Positions 46,691-59,760 are shown, numbered from the stretch's first letter. The stretch: 64,000 nt of DNA from Schistocephalus solidus (GCA_017591395.1 WEDG01003390.1:1-64000); one strand, 5' to 3'. The notes: generated by a model not told the origin, from the letters alone. Made by a program: numbers and translations.

Positions 46691-47659
46691 TAAGATTGGA
46701 ACAAATAAATTGTGACTGCTCATCAACTGCATCTGTCGTTGCAAAACACAAAAAAACAAATGAGAGAATACACAATTTCATTCCTACTGAAAACGTAATG
46801 GAATACAACAGGGTCATGGTTAGTGCCATAAATACTTATCAATAAAATTAGTGACTAACTAGACGATAGAGGTAGGATAGTGGAGAAAAATACAAAGGAC
46901 GGGAAAATATGTAAATCAAGGAGCTAGATGTTATCACAGCAAATTTAGGCAGAGCATATTATCGAACTATTTATATAGGCCTGAGTTTTTCGTGCCCAAA
47001 CACGTATTCGGAAGGATATTTGGGAGTCAACAGAGTGACCAGCATCAATGCAGATTTTGATTTCTTGCTTCAGAAGCCACCTGCACAGGTGCTCGATAGA
47101 CTTGGCTCCAAATTTCCCTTACTTTCACCCAATATATTTGCATCCATAAGTTCATGTGAATTTACAAACTTATTTTGATGTGGCTTGCAATGGCGAGGCA
47201 TTCTTAGGTCGCAGAATAAGTGGACGGTTAGTAACAATATATACCATAATTTCGGCAGACGTTTATGCTTTTTCATTGGCATATTGCATCCACCGTTTTA
47301 CATGTCATCAGCCTTAAAGGGCAACGCAAAAAAAACTTGGTTTTTGGAACTGAATGCTGTTTTGTAGGTATTTGCTGTACTTTTCGATTAAATCTGCGGG
47401 ATATCCAAGCAAACTAATTTCTGAATTCACAACAAATTTCTGAATTCACATTCTATTGAGCAAATGTGTCTTGCCCATTAGAAAAAAGTTATGTATCATC
47501 TGCATGGTTACAAAAGTCGCAACTGTATGTATTGTCCTTTACATGATTGTAGTGGAAATTAATTTGTCTTATGCAGCCAATTTCAGGCCTAAACACGTGA
47601 ATGTGCAGGATAGACCGCTTGTTATCCTGTTAAGTTTAAATATTTACTTTGATCTTTGA
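46691..47659. other. Intergenic sequence, no recognisable gene
   Basis: Short motif-free ORFs only. The word AATTTCTGAATTCACA occurs twice in close succession near 47,418-47,450. Sequence from about 47,440 may contain unrecognised C-terminal PLE sequence belonging to the next feature. Confidence 0.4.
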
Positions 47660-48420
47660 ATGCATTGTATTCATAATAGAAAGCAAATCTAAAAGTTCTT
47701 TACTATCACCAACAATCTTGAATATGTCATCAACATATCTTTTGTAAAGTGTTTTCATGTTCCTTTTCAGTCAATTTTTAAGAAAAGGTTTTCTTCTTGA
47801 TTGTTCATAAAATTTCGGAAAAGGGCGTACCAGTTGGACTACCGTCGATTTTTCTATATACTTGTATATTAAATAGAAATTGGACGTAAGGTTAGCACAC
47901 CTTTGATAGGTCCCATCATATTTTGGGCAAAATATTAGGGTAAAAAGCATGGATAAGTATAACAATTATTGTTTTATTCATAAGATCGTTGATCAAAAAT
48001 GATTCCACGTCCAGAAATATTGTGTTTTGTCGGAATCGTTCATGTCTGATTTCATCAAAAGAATGACAACACTCAAAAATAATGTCCGAGTGTATCTATT
48101 TCCTTTAGTATCCAGTGTTCTAATGCATGATGAGGTGAATTATAATTGGGCAGAGTTGATCTTGGGGTATATCCCTTTTATTTGTTTTTAGTAATCCATA
48201 TATATTAGGAATGTGTGTATCCACAGGTGTTATAGATAACGCGGTTTTATAATCCAACAGAGGTGGTTGAAAGCAGATCCACGTAAACAGTTGGAGCTCC
48301 CATTCAGAGTCAATTTGTGTAGTAAACTTTGGCTTCTTGAGATACACATTTTCCCTTCCTTTTCGTTTGTTAACCTTAACCAACGTTTCCTTCCTTTATT
48401 GCGTTTGAAGTTTATAAGCT
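47660..48420 (-). mobile_element. Penelope-type reverse transcriptase remnant, AT-rich lineage
   Basis: Motifs run in order on the minus strand. IPNIYGLLKTNKRDIP (about 48,209-48,162) and LCPII match the PLE box in which a YGLPK-like stretch is followed by a P-L-R-P-I block. IFLDVESFLIND (about 48,030-47,990) is the catalytic Asp box. KIDGSPTGTPFSEIL (about 47,858-47,812) is the PLE G-x-P-x-G-x-P loop. KRYVDDIFKIVGDSKELLDL carries the intact YVDD box (47,738-47,727). Stops and frame changes separate them. The codon bias is far more AT-rich than in the other PLEs of the window and the residues are clearly different, so this is a separate and probably older lineage. No GIY-YIG domain was recognised beyond it. 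Confidence 0.7.
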
Positions 48421-51400
48421 AGCTGTCGGTTCCACAGAGTCTTTGTAATCATCAAAAGTATCACCAAATTTTGCCCTTGGTGCACGTTAAATCTTCTCAA
48501 AAAAGAACTGCAATAAAATGTTGAATTACAAAAGTGTCTATTTTTTTATTATATTGGGCCATTTTTTACTACTTGGCAAGCTATTAGCCTGAAATATTAT
48601 CTCCGTTGTATTCACAAAGCTTAAGTAGGCTCGTAGTGTCAGTGAACAGCATTTTTTCCTTTTATGGAGTTCTTTGAAACTGTGTTACAAGTCGTCATGT
48701 TGTTTGTTAGAATCTTTCCTAGTGCAGAACATGCATGGTGTTTATGCTTGTACTGATTTGCCCTTTTTGTCAACTTAAGTTATCACTGAGACATTACGTG
48801 TGGGCGCTGAATATATCCAAATTCTATTTTCATTCCTTTTTATGCGTTGGCTATATCAGAGCTTAGCGAAGTTGGCAAATCAGCTAAATATGACTGGGTA
48901 TTTTGTTCTTCTTTTGATAATTGGCAATCTTTCAAATTCTTCTTGCTGTTTGAGCGTAGGCAGGTCTTGTATTTTGACGATAGTTATATTTAACTTTTCA
49001 AGCTACCGAGGCTGTTATAAAAATGAAATGACTCAAAGAATTATCGACCGATAGGTAAAATAATGGACATATGTTCTTAAAAGCCAAAAATAGAATTAAA
49101 CCTTTACTGTAAAATAGATTTGGAAAACCACAAAAAATTCTAAAATGGGCTTTTCACTTGGCCGGCACACAGCCTAATAATCGCATCATTTTTGACCAGA
49201 AAAATTGCAAATATATATATATAACTGCGCAGAGAAAAAAATGTTTTGTGTACAACAGGGCAATTACCATAAAACCATTATTCGTTAACGATAATTAAAG
49301 GCTAAGCAGAGTATGATATTATTGTTATAATTGGTAATGGCCGTTTACTCATTCAGTGTCTAATGTTACATTTAATTTTTATGCGTACGAAACAGATAAA
49401 ACGCTCAAGTTTATTTTTTCAACGAATATGGCGACTACATGCTACTGACCATTATCAACAATTTTATCTCCATAAATGGAGACTTTTGTTAACTTATTTA
49501 AGCTCAGCACATAGATTTCCCTAGACGTGCTTGATTGCTGCCGCATTTGCTTGACAGACTAGCATGTGCATATGTTCGTATGTCCATTATATCTACCTGG
49601 ATTTCAAAGTGATGAGACATGAAGATAACACAGACCCTTGACTGTCGTTCACAGCAAAAAGATAAGCTTATGTTCTTTCAATTAATACGACGTATTTTGT
49701 AGGTCTAAATGGATGTCTCTTTACTAAAGAACGTGCGAGATCTCCTTGTGCAACGAAATATTATCTGTTTATATATTTGGCCCTAGAATTTTCTCATAGT
49801 CGATGATAAAATTTTATTTCCGTACCCCGTCAAGCACGATTTACTATTGGCTCCACGCGGGCACTGAAGAATTTGCATAGACAGACGATTTGTTTCTTTA
49901 TAGTTATTGTTTTACCCCATTGTGTTCACTTTTGTTTCCTTGTTGTGCTCGCCTCTAAATGATTGATATATGCCTGCAGCCGTTTGATTATGATTTTTCA
50001 ATCTCTGTAGTAAATGGGGTCCTGATTCCCATTGCCCATCATTTTATACGCTATTATCTTCATCATCGCAATCCTCTTTCAGCTACAGAGGATGTAACCC
50101 GATGGAAGACCGTTGTTTTTTTCCCTCCAAGATTGTCTCAAATTATGTTTGCGTCTAAACAATAAAGTCTTCAAGTTCACTTACTTGAATAAGTGTTGAA
50201 GTGAAAAACACTGCAGCCTCAATGGATTTCAGAACAAAGGAAGCCGAGCCTACGTACGGGCAACCTTCCAACGGTCAAAGCTACGAGTTCCTTAGCAGGA
50301 GCCGTGCTTTTTACTTCCATTTTGGTTCAGTTACAGTGCAGGTACAGTTTCGTTTCAGTTGTAGTTAAATTAAGTAGTAGTTCCAAACCAAGCAAACTCG
50401 AATCCACCAGTTGACTACCAAACCCACTTAACTCATTTGTGCTTTTAGCAGATAATCATAATTTTGCTGACGCCATTTTGACAAATTCTGTGTCTAAACT
50501 GGATTCGGACCCATGACAGTACGTGCTGGATTAATGCTCAGCCTACGTTTTAAGCACCTGATTTTCAAGGCATAGAGATGTTTACAATAGGCGCTGAAGA
50601 ATTAAGAAAATTAACCCAAAGTATATTATCTTTTTTCAATAATAATCTATTAATGGAGCCATGAAGAGGACAAACGTTAAAATTATTAAACATTTTGCCG
50701 AGGCAAGTGAGAGACTGCCCAAATAATTAAGAGACCGATTATTTTTTCCTCAAAAACATAGGGTTTTATTCTCATGGGAAATTTACCAAACCGTTTGACG
50801 ATATGCTTAATCTATATTGTTCTCATTCATGTAATTATATACGGTCTTGTACAATTGAACAAGCATGAGAATGGCAAAGCTTAAACACTCTTATTATTTA
50901 ATATTAATGGTCACCTCTCGACCAAACCTGATCTATATTTCTTTCACTAGCTGCTGAATTCAAGGCATTGACTCATATAACATGAGAAATTATAAAAAGG
51001 ACTTCAAATTAAAGCATAAAAATTCAAAGGTATTCAATACATATAAAAAATAATATACGTTAATGTTCACAAATACAGCGTCAAAAGACTAGACTCTAGC
51101 GTACTTTATAGATCGTTCTTCAACCGGTAGTTTGCTTGTTTTGACGCACTGTTAAAAGGATCGCTTTGTCAAAAGACTACCACCTCATTCACGGGATCTG
51201 AAGATATAGTATTTTCAGCACAAATCTGAAAAATCCATAAGTATTTTTTTGAAAACAAACATGTGTGCACGCACTCTCTTTAACGTAGCAATATCAAATG
51301 CTACAAAGGCGAACCTATGTGAAAATGGGTCCACATGTTTCATTACAGATAACCAATTATGAAATGTTGACTGTCCGCAAGTATTCTTCTCAAGAAAATC

Positions 51401-53059
51401 TAATTTCCAAATCTAATTTTTAATCTTATAACAAAGATGCCTTGTGAGAAAGGTGATAAATAAAACGTTGGCCTGATGGCAACTGTGTCTCATTTTCCAC
51501 TAAGTGCACTGCCTTGCGGATAAGGGCAATTATGATGCAGAATCCAGAGATGTATAAATCACAATTTCTCCGATAATATTAAGAGGAGGCACTCGCATAG
51601 TTTCGAAAAGCTTCACTGTTACTCAAACTCAACCATCTGTTGCAGAAACGGGATTTTCTTGGGCATTCATTAAACAAACATTTTTTCGATGTTTAAGTCA
51701 TTTTATTATTATTATTATATTATAAAAGTATTCGCAACAAAATTAAATGCTGTATACTTTGAATTTCACGAAATAAGTGCTATCATTTATGCGGTATCTA
51801 TTGTTTTCAGTATCCCTACTTTTGAATCTTTAAAATAAATTTAGCCATTGGACCTAAGTAATTTTATTGTGAATTTGTTTATGTGTAAGATAAGCAAGCA
51901 TGAGAATAGTCCGTGTCAAAAGGATGTTGATTGTGCGAAAAACTTGAGGCTATTCCAGTCTCTGCAACGTGAATGGTAAATCTACATGAAAGGTTTGTTG
52001 TCTTAAGGACAACTCATTTTCGATTTAAAGTTCGAACGGGAATGGCTCTGATTCTCCAAAGGTTCCGTCCGAAAAACGTATGAGCATTCAGTACGAGTAA
52101 GCAAAATACAGTTTTCCCTCGGCCATCGTGACACTTACGTTCCGAGTCCCTTGCGATATTCAAATTGCTAAGCAGTAGTATATATATATTAAAGCATAAC
52201 ACCCCTTTAAACTCTATCATATATTTTAAAGCCTATTTATCACTTCAAAGACGCTTATAAATCTTATTGTTCTTTCCAAGTTTCTTTTGTGAAATCTTCA
52301 AATTCTCATCAACACTTTACTGTACACTCCAAAATAGACTAAAGTAAATAATAAAAATAAAGCAAATTTAGCGAGTGAAAAATCCTGTGAAAATCGTCAG
52401 AAGATATACTAGGAGAAAACCCGCGAAGTATCAATTCCGTGAAAAGCAAACTGCATATTGGCGAAGATTTGCTGTATTCATAATTGTGTAGTTCAATGAA
52501 GGAAGTAGGGCTGTATCCCATAACAGTAAGAAATATACCCAAAACATGAGGTCTGCCATGAAGGACTGAAGCAAGTGTTGCTGATCAACCATGATTAAGA
52601 ATTTAATAATAGAAATAGAGAGCCATCGTTTGGACTTCGTAATAGGTAGTTGTTTACTACAAAAACTATTAAATTGCTAAAGCAAAATATGTATATATTA
52701 CCAAAAGGCCAAATAAATTTAAAAGCAGCAAGACTTATTTATCGGTGGATAGTTTTCTTATAACGAATATAAAAGCACGGTTAAGAAAGAAGTTTGGTAA
52801 GAATCTACGCAACCTACATCTTCCATACTACAACATCTCCAACCATACATGAAAAACATTAATTAAGCTCAATACCCATAACATGTTAACTCTTCTTGTG
52901 AACACTTATATCCGATAAAGGACCACATCACTGAATCAAACCAAACATTATATCTGCTCCCATCGAGCACAAAGCAAACCCATCGTCTGAACTCTTCCAG
53001 GGTTCATAAACAATGTTTATTTGCTGGAAGATTCAGCAGCAATTAACATTATGGCTACA
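48421..53059. other. Long AT-rich region without recognisable genes
   Basis: About 4.6 kb of low-GC DNA with small TA and ATT runs (49,212-49,222; 51,704-51,720; 52,181-52,189). A weak tRNA-like stretch may be present on the minus strand near 50,500-50,575, but both boxes are poor. No ORF carries a recognisable motif. Confidence 0.5.
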
Positions 53060-53210
53060 CTGCCAGACACCGGAACAGAAAATACGCATAACACACGTAG
53101 ACTTGTGCCAAATTACAGGACAGTTTGGATGAAGGTTGAGGTTAGAGTTACCATTAGGGTTCGGGTTAATGCCAAGTTTAGGATCAGTCAAAAGATAGTG
53201 TTAGTTATAT
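53060..53210 (+). repeat. Degenerate telomere-like repeat with flank shared with 26.6 kb
   Basis: A tract with GGTTGAGGTTAGAGTTA and ATTAGGGTTCGGGTTAA follows the flank TTGTGCCAAATTACAG. A closely similar flank (TTGCGCCTAATTACAG) precedes the 26.6 kb tract. The two loci are therefore copies of one dispersed unit. Confidence 0.55.
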
Positions 53211-53639
53211 AATAAGTCCAAAGAGGGGAACCGTTCAAGTAATTCAAATCAAAACGTTGTACATACAAACGGATGTTAATACCCAAATACGTATCTGACT
53301 CATTTCCTGCCTGTGGGATTATAAATTCCCAGAGGAAGTAGTAGCATCAATGCTGATTCAAACGGCATGTTTAGGCTACAGGTCGCTACAAATTTGCGGT
53401 CAGTAGCAGTAAAAGTAAAAATGTTTTTTCCCTCCAGTGAATAATGTTCGCATAGAACCAATGCGAGTATACAGCGACAACCGGCTCTATCGTCCATATT
53501 AAAAAGACGAAAAGAGTACACTGTTCATTGAGCCTATCTAAACGACTGCAGTGGAAGAACTCTTATGATCATGGGCTCTGTTATTTTCACAACAGTTAGA
53601 AAAATGAATCTGTACCATGTCCTAGAAACAAAGTTAAAG
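53211..53639. other. Intergenic sequence
   Basis: I see nothing that can be named. A 73-codon minus-strand ORF has no motif. Confidence 0.4.
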
Positions 53640-53890
53640 TTCAAGGAAAAGTTAAGTCCAGTCCGTTATCCTCTTCCCCTCCCTTTCGTGAACGAACACC
53701 AAACCCTCACCGCCGCTTAACCATTTGTCTCTTATCACCACCCCTCCCCCTTTTAACACGACTCACTGGTACGTCGAGATGAACCTTATTGATTGTATGT
53801 CTTAGCTTGTACTTAGTTTCCCATATAAATGTACTGGCCCGATGAGAATTAACGAAAGCACGCGTATGCTCGCCAACTAGTCTTTTGAAA
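53640..53890 (+). mobile_element. Orphan 3' tail of a Penelope-like element
   Basis: This matches 38.04-38.29 kb along its whole length. Shared words include TCCTCTTCC, CCGCTTAA, GACTCACT, TTAGCTT, AATGTACT, GATGAGAA and GCTCGCCAACTAGT against TTCGCCAACTGGT. No coding part is present, so the copy is 5'-truncated, the usual outcome of aborted target-primed reverse transcription. Confidence 0.65.
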
Positions 53891-54567
53891 ATAATTTATC
53901 AAAAAGTAAGTCCATCAACATTTAGTATTTAAACAGAGCTATTTGCAATGAATCGACTTAGGATGGTCAGCCTATGGACGTAAGCCCATAATTTCTTTAT
54001 AAATGTACGCATTTGAGTTGATGAGGGTAAACTGCATGCATACCAGGGCTATTGGTAACTTGAAAGGGTAAACATATGCCAGAATGATTTCTCAGATGAC
54101 ATGCGATCCTTTCAACCCTGAAGGCAGTTACAGGTGGCGGACACTTCTCTTATCTTAAAAGATCTTTAGAAACCATAGGTCAACCCTTGATAGCTCAGAC
54201 TCTGTTAAGTAAGTTCACTTGGTTGGCGGACGGTTAAGTCGAACTTGCACAAAAATGTCAATTGCATAATGCATCCGGATTTTCAAAACGAAATATTATC
54301 GCTATTTTCCCTTTTTACGGGTGATCATTTTTGAGCATCATAAGTTTCCATGATGATATATATTTTATTCACCATCAGCCCACAATGAAAGAAAATTCTT
54401 TTAATTATTCCTTAAAAATTATTATTTACCTGACATATTTCACCTGTGTATGAACAATCAAGAATAAAAGCAGACAGGTTTTTTAAACGCTATGGCTTCA
54501 CTAAGGCACTGAGCACTCTACAACCATTCGAGAATGCATACGTTGCAGTTCTGAAGCAACCAAGTAC
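53891..54567. other. AT-rich intergenic sequence
   Basis: No gene or repeat could be supported. Confidence 0.4.
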
Positions 54568-54828
54568 ATGTTTGTGTTTGCGGTGCCAGTTGTTTATCTG
54601 GTTTATGATAAGTTAAAACAAGGCACAATAATATTGAGACAGACCGGAGAAATCTACCACATTTGCTGTTGCTCATCGTCACGGAACTACATAGGAACCT
54701 GGGTTAACCAAAGTGAATCCATTCCGGCACCGAGTTCGCCCTGTGAAACGCTCGTCTTGCAAAACGAATTTCCATTTACGATAATTAAAAAAGATAAATA
54801 CGTTCCATCTCGAAAAAAATCAATGTGA
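54568..54828 (+). other. ORF with a possible GIY-YIG-like motif
   Basis: The 86-codon ORF contains RQTGEIYHICCCSSSRNYIG, with EIY and YIG spaced as in PLE GIY-YIG domains and Cys residues between them, as in the PLE zinc-like finger. The residues that normally follow (a T-G-R box and an R-x-x-E-H box) are absent, and no other PLE sequence is obvious nearby. This could be a chance match or a heavily eroded PLE. Confidence 0.25.
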
Positions 54829-56799
54829 AAGTTTGCAATGTAAATTTCAGTACATGTAAATATTATTGATATTTTTTAGAGTTTTCAGTTGTAATTTACC
54901 TTATAAAAGTCTTTTCTGGCTTGCGGAGGACGATGGGAAGGTGGGAAGCTGAAGAGTGGCTACAGTGGGAAGGGAGAATCCACCTTGCAGTCAGGCGGGT
55001 TCTCTCTGTCTGCTTGTGAATTTAAACTCATTAATACAGGGTTATGGTTCACTATCGCTTGCCTGTGATTGGCTTGCCAGATGAATCTTGCCTCCCCAAA
55101 GGCGAAACTGGGCATTTACTTTTTATGTGGCCACATATTAGTGCACATCTATCCTCGAAGTTGACAACAAGCTGATGCTTGTGCAATCTCGTGCGGAGGC
55201 GTGTTCCCGTTCAAAAAAAACATTATATGATCGATCGCTTTAAAAGTGCCACACTTTTCGAATTATTAATACTGAGTCGCAAACCGGCCCCCACGCATGT
55301 ATGACAGCTGTTAAACTAAGAATGAACAACTCTATACGATTTTGAAACTTAAAGAAAATAGTTAAATATTTATTAGTTCGTCTATTAATATCAGCTTTTT
55401 ATTAAAAAGGTGGCATACTTTAACAACGTGCTAAATCGCTGTATTTGTGACTGCTAAAGTAAAGTAGAATTCGCAGTTGAAATTGCAAATATACCATTTT
55501 GTGTATGATCAAAGAACTTTTCTTTCGAAATCTATCTTTTATTTTTGCATTTTTAATAGTGATTGTGATAAATGTCAGTTCGCCATTTAAATACTAATGA
55601 ATTCTTCACGATTTGCGGGGTTTTCAAGCGCCTTGCCACAAAGCAAGATTCTTCTCTGTATGCTTATTAAAAACTTTAAAATAATACATAACGTAAACGT
55701 ATTTACCCACGTAGTGAGGTTTTGCATCATCTTTATAGTGTAACTGGGCCTTAAGTTCATATTTGTCGATTCGCCCAAACATGAAAACTCACTGCCAGGA
55801 CAAATGGTCATCCATTAAAACATGCAGCAGTAATATGGCTAAGATCAACTGAAAATCTTTCTTTAATAAAACACCCCATTAAAAAGAATTTTTATTTGAT
55901 ACTAAGCTGACGAATATATGCAAACTTTATAGTTTTCTTAGGTAAACTCCTTTTAAAAAATCTAGAATGTTGAACGTTTTTGACTTCCATGATAATAAGT
56001 GATACATGTTCTGCAGAAAATGAAAACCTCAAAGTACCATTTATATTTGAATATGTTACATGAATTATTTTGCTTAAATGTCCCGTTATATGATGTTTTA
56101 TGCACAGAAGAGTGGCCGAATATTTACTAAGATTTTGCGAAAAATGAAACTCTTATTGCTTGCTTCCAATTTAGCAGAGGTTGTTCTAGGCACACTTATC
56201 CATAGTATTTTGTACGTATTTTCAGCAAAGTTAAAAATAAAACATGTAATTAAAGATTATTACTGTGTTTTGGGCGAAACAACGCCATCTAATTGTTAAA
56301 AAAATAATTTTAAAGGTCAATGTATTTCTTGTTTGTAGAAAACAGTGCGATCTCTTACACAGGTCTTCGCCTGATTTTCATTGAACTAAGATCATATTTA
56401 CGGGTACAGAAAGGATTCATTTGAAATATTTCCTGCCTCTTATTAACTACTTCCAATGCTCAATGCAAAATAGGTTTCGTTATGTGATATTTAATAACAA
56501 AAGAAATCTCTTGGATATTCAAGAACCTCCGATTTAGCCCAAATCCGGTCTGTTTTCCTTAAAATTTTAAGAATAAGAATGTACTGTTCTTTAGAAAAGG
56601 CTTTCTGAGCCTCAAATTCTCTCACCAAACAAAAACAACATGACCGAATCAACGCGAGTCTACACATTCAAATTTCGAACTCACATTGCATTAATAATTC
56701 ATCATTTCTATCCCTTGCTCCAATTTTAGCATGGTATAATGTAACCAGTAGTGGGGTAATATTTAGTGGTAACACCACACAGCGTTTGGTCACTACATT
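54829..56799. other. Intergenic sequence upstream of the LINE
   Basis: A G-rich patch (about 54,920-54,985) and short ORFs without motifs. I find no promoter-like signal that can be defended. Confidence 0.4.
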
Positions 56800-57336
56800 T
56801 TTCTCGTACAGGTGGTGCATGCTCCTTTGGTCGCCTCTAACTGGTACCCAACTCTCATCTGCGGTTCCTCGAAGTTGGGCTCTTCTCAGGGGCCACAACC
56901 CGCGCTACCGTCATGACCAGCCGACTAAACGTGGTGAGAGTATCCGGCGCTGTTTTTGCCTCCACATCAGGTATGTCTGACTCCCGAACATCTCACCTCC
57001 CCCCTCAAAACGTCCTACAGTCGGGGCGACAGCAACCCCGTAGGCGGCCCAGTCTAACTTGGGTTGTTCTCCCACTAAAACAAAACCGTGACCCATAGTG
57101 GTGTTCGGCAGCGCTCTGGGATGTCCGAGCAGCCCTATTTAGGGACAGCACTGCTTGCCTCCTCGCGGAGGAAGGGGCTAGAAAAGATGCCCTCAACAAA
57201 TGCTGGTTATCATGTCTTCTGCAACCGGCCGCGGCTCGTAGATAGCACAATACGTGATCGTAAAACTCAATCAAACAAGAATACCTCCTGTCCCCATCCC
57301 CCACACTATTCTCTCCTGACTGCTTTTGTGAGTCCG

Positions 57337-58130
57337 CTCACACAAGCAGCCTGGAATGTTCGTTCCCTTTTAGACAATCTTAGAAGCAAACAACCGGAAC
57401 GGAGGATGGCACTTTTCGCTCTGAAACTGGCGCGCTTCAAGGTGGACATTGCTGCTCTCAGCTAGACCGGATTCTCTAAGCATGGTCAGCTGGAGGAGGT
57501 GGTTGCCGGCTACACCTTCTTCTAAAGCGGCCAGCCAAAGTCAGAGCGACGCAACGCTGGTAGTGCCTTTGCCATCCGGAACGATATCGTGGACGTCTGC
57601 GCTGTTTGCCACAGGGTATCAATAATCGCCTGATGTGCCTCCACCTGCCTCTTCGGGGAGACAAGTTCGCGACCACCATCAGCGCCTACGCTCCCCTAAT
57701 GACGATCTCTGATGCAGCGAAGGACAAATTCTACGAGGACCTGCACGCCCTGCTGGCGACTGTGCCGAAGGCGGACAAGTTAATTGTCCTTGGTGACTTC
57801 AATGCCCGCGTCGGGACAGACCACGCTGCCTTGCAGGGAGTGCTGGGTCCCTACTGTCTTGGAAGCTGTAACGATAATGGGCTCCTTCTTCTGCGAACGT
57901 GTGTGGAACACCATCTCCTGCTGATCAACACCTTCTTGCGCCTTCCGACGAGGGAGAAGGCCACGTGGATGATCCCTCGGTCGCGGTGCTGACATCTGCT
58001 GAACTACGTTCTCGTCCGGAGGCGAGATAGACAGGACGCGCTGGTAACCAAGGTGACCAGCGATGCCAATTGTTGGATCGATCAACACCTCGTCATCTCC
58101 CAGATTAAGCTCCGTCTTCAACCCTGACAA
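57337..58130 (+). pseudogene. LINE endonuclease domain (EEP/APE family)
   Basis: The domain opens with AWNVRSLLDNLRSKQPERR (from about 57,346) and VDIAALS, then a TAG stop (57,463-57,465). It continues in frame as TGFSKHGQLEEVVAGYTFF, another stop, and [13 protein letters not shown]. After a frameshift near 57,606 comes [13 protein letters not shown] (57,779-57,817), the EEP GDFN active-site box, and [23 protein letters not shown] at 57,990-57,992 precedes HLLNYVLVRRRD. The final catalytic pair, normally a D-H dipeptide, reads WIDQHLVIS (about 58,068-58,094), so the catalytic His is Gln. This enzyme would nick target DNA to prime reverse transcription. It is dead. Confidence 0.8.
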
Positions 58131-58219
58131 AAAACCCAAGGTGAATGACCACCAGGTAAGTAAAATACATTTTTTTAAATTGGCATGCTCACTGTTTTGA
58201 TTTCAGCCAACATATAAAC

Positions 58220-59760
58220 CAATAACTGCAGGACCTGCATGCTCCAGATGGTAACGCCACCGTAAAAACACGATCGTTTCAACTGCAAAATGTCATCCAG
58301 TCCACCGCCCTTGAAGTCCTCGGACGCGCACGTCCTCAACACCAGGACTGGTTTGACGAAAATGACGCCGACATCAGCAACCTACTCGAGGTAAGAATGG
58401 ACTACACAAAGCCTACATGGACCTTCGGACTGACGCCACCGAAGCAGCCATCTTCAAATGCCGCCGCCTTGGACAGCAACGGCTGCGGGAGATTCAGGAC
58501 GTCTGGATGGTCCGAAGGGCTGAGATAATCTAGAGATATGTTGACCGCAATGAAATGAGACAACTTTTTTAAAGACATCAAGGCCATCTACTGCCCCTGT
58601 ATCAAGGGACCACACCGCTGCTAAGCTCTGATGACACAGCACTACTGACAGAGAAATCGCAAATTCTGAAGCGCTGGGCCGAGCACTTCAGAAGTTTCCT
58701 TAATTGCTCATCAACCATCTCCGATGCTTCCATTGACATACTCCCTCAAGTAGACACATACAATGACCTGGATCTGCCGCCTTCCCTACCAGAAACCATC
58801 CGGGCCATTCAGCAGATTTCCAGCGGCAAAGTACCGGGATCCAACGCATTCAAACCGGAAGTCTACAAGCGTGGCGGGCCCCGGATGATGGCAGAACTCA
58901 CGACACTTCCAGGAGATGTGTCGCCAAAGACAAGTTCCTCGGTATTTCAATGACACGACCATCGTCCATTTCTACCAACGGAACGGGAACCGGCAACTCT
59001 GTGATAATCACAGAGGCATCTTGTTGCTCAACATCGCCAGGAAGGTCTTTGGCCGTATATTTCTCAATCGTCTGAACGGTCACCTAGAGCATGGCCTGCT
59101 CCCGAAAAGCCAATATGGCTTCCGCCGACGCCGCTGAACAATCAACATAATCTTTGCCACCTGCCAGCCACAAGCGAAGTGCCAGGAGATGCGAACTAAC
59201 CTTTACGCTAGTTTCGTGGATCTGATGAAAGCCTTTAACGTGGTGAATCACGACGGACTGTGGGAAGTCATGCAGAAATTTGGCTGTCCTGCGTGGTTCA
59301 CGCACATTGTGCATCAGCTTCATGACGGGATGACGGCGCGCATCAATGACAACGGGATGGTATCCAAAGCATTCGCAGTGACCAACGGAATGAATTAGGG
59401 ATGCGTACTGGCATCCACCCTGTTCAGTCTCATGTTCTCTGCTATGCTGATGGACGCCTACCATGATGATCAGCCTGGGATCCATATTGTCAACAGAACT
59501 GACGGGCACCTTCTCAAAAGTCGGTATATGCAGGCCACAACGTGCGTGTCTACGGTTAGAGTCCATGACTTGCTCTTCACGGATGATTGTGCCCTTAACA
59601 CCGTGACGGAGGAGGACATGCGAAGGAGCATGGACCTCATCGACGCAGGCTGCACTAATTTTGGATTAACAATCAGAAGTACCAAAACGGTTCTCATGCA
59701 CCAGCCGCCACCCAGCACGGTGCTCAAATCAAAAATTGGGGAACCTTCGCTTATCTAGGA
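58220..59760 (+). pseudogene. LINE reverse transcriptase domain
   Basis: The linker LEVLGRARPQHQDWFDENDA leads into RT boxes: RWAEHFRSFLNCSS, then ETIRAIQQISSGKVPGSNAF, then EVYKRGGP, then NRQLCDNHRGILLLNIARK, then GLLPKSQYGFRRR. The catalytic box A, FVDLMKAFN (59,213-59,239), keeps the first Asp but has Asn at the last position. GMN*GCVLAS shows a TAG stop (59,396-59,398) in place of the usual Gln codon. Box C is LLFTDDCALN (FTDD codons 59,576-59,587; FADD in relatives). Frames change near 58,392 and 58,910. The enzyme would copy LINE RNA at the nicked target. Confidence 0.8.

Noticed and set aside
50500..50580. tRNA-like sequence on the minus strand.
   Set aside because: Both promoter boxes have several mismatches, and no body match to another locus was found.
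58156..58231. Intron-like signals in the LINE: CAG then GTAAGTA at 58,156, with acceptors at 58,206 and 58,231.
   Set aside because: The donor lies in a PPGK coding stretch. The AT-rich middle still reads as degraded coding sequence (LNWHAHCFDFSQHINQ, a stop, then LQDLHAPD) in the frame that continues downstream. It is a mutated coding region, not an intron.
59084..59566. 160-codon minus-strand ORF inside the LINE.
   Set aside because: It is a shadow of the plus-strand RT, which has clear catalytic motifs in the same interval.
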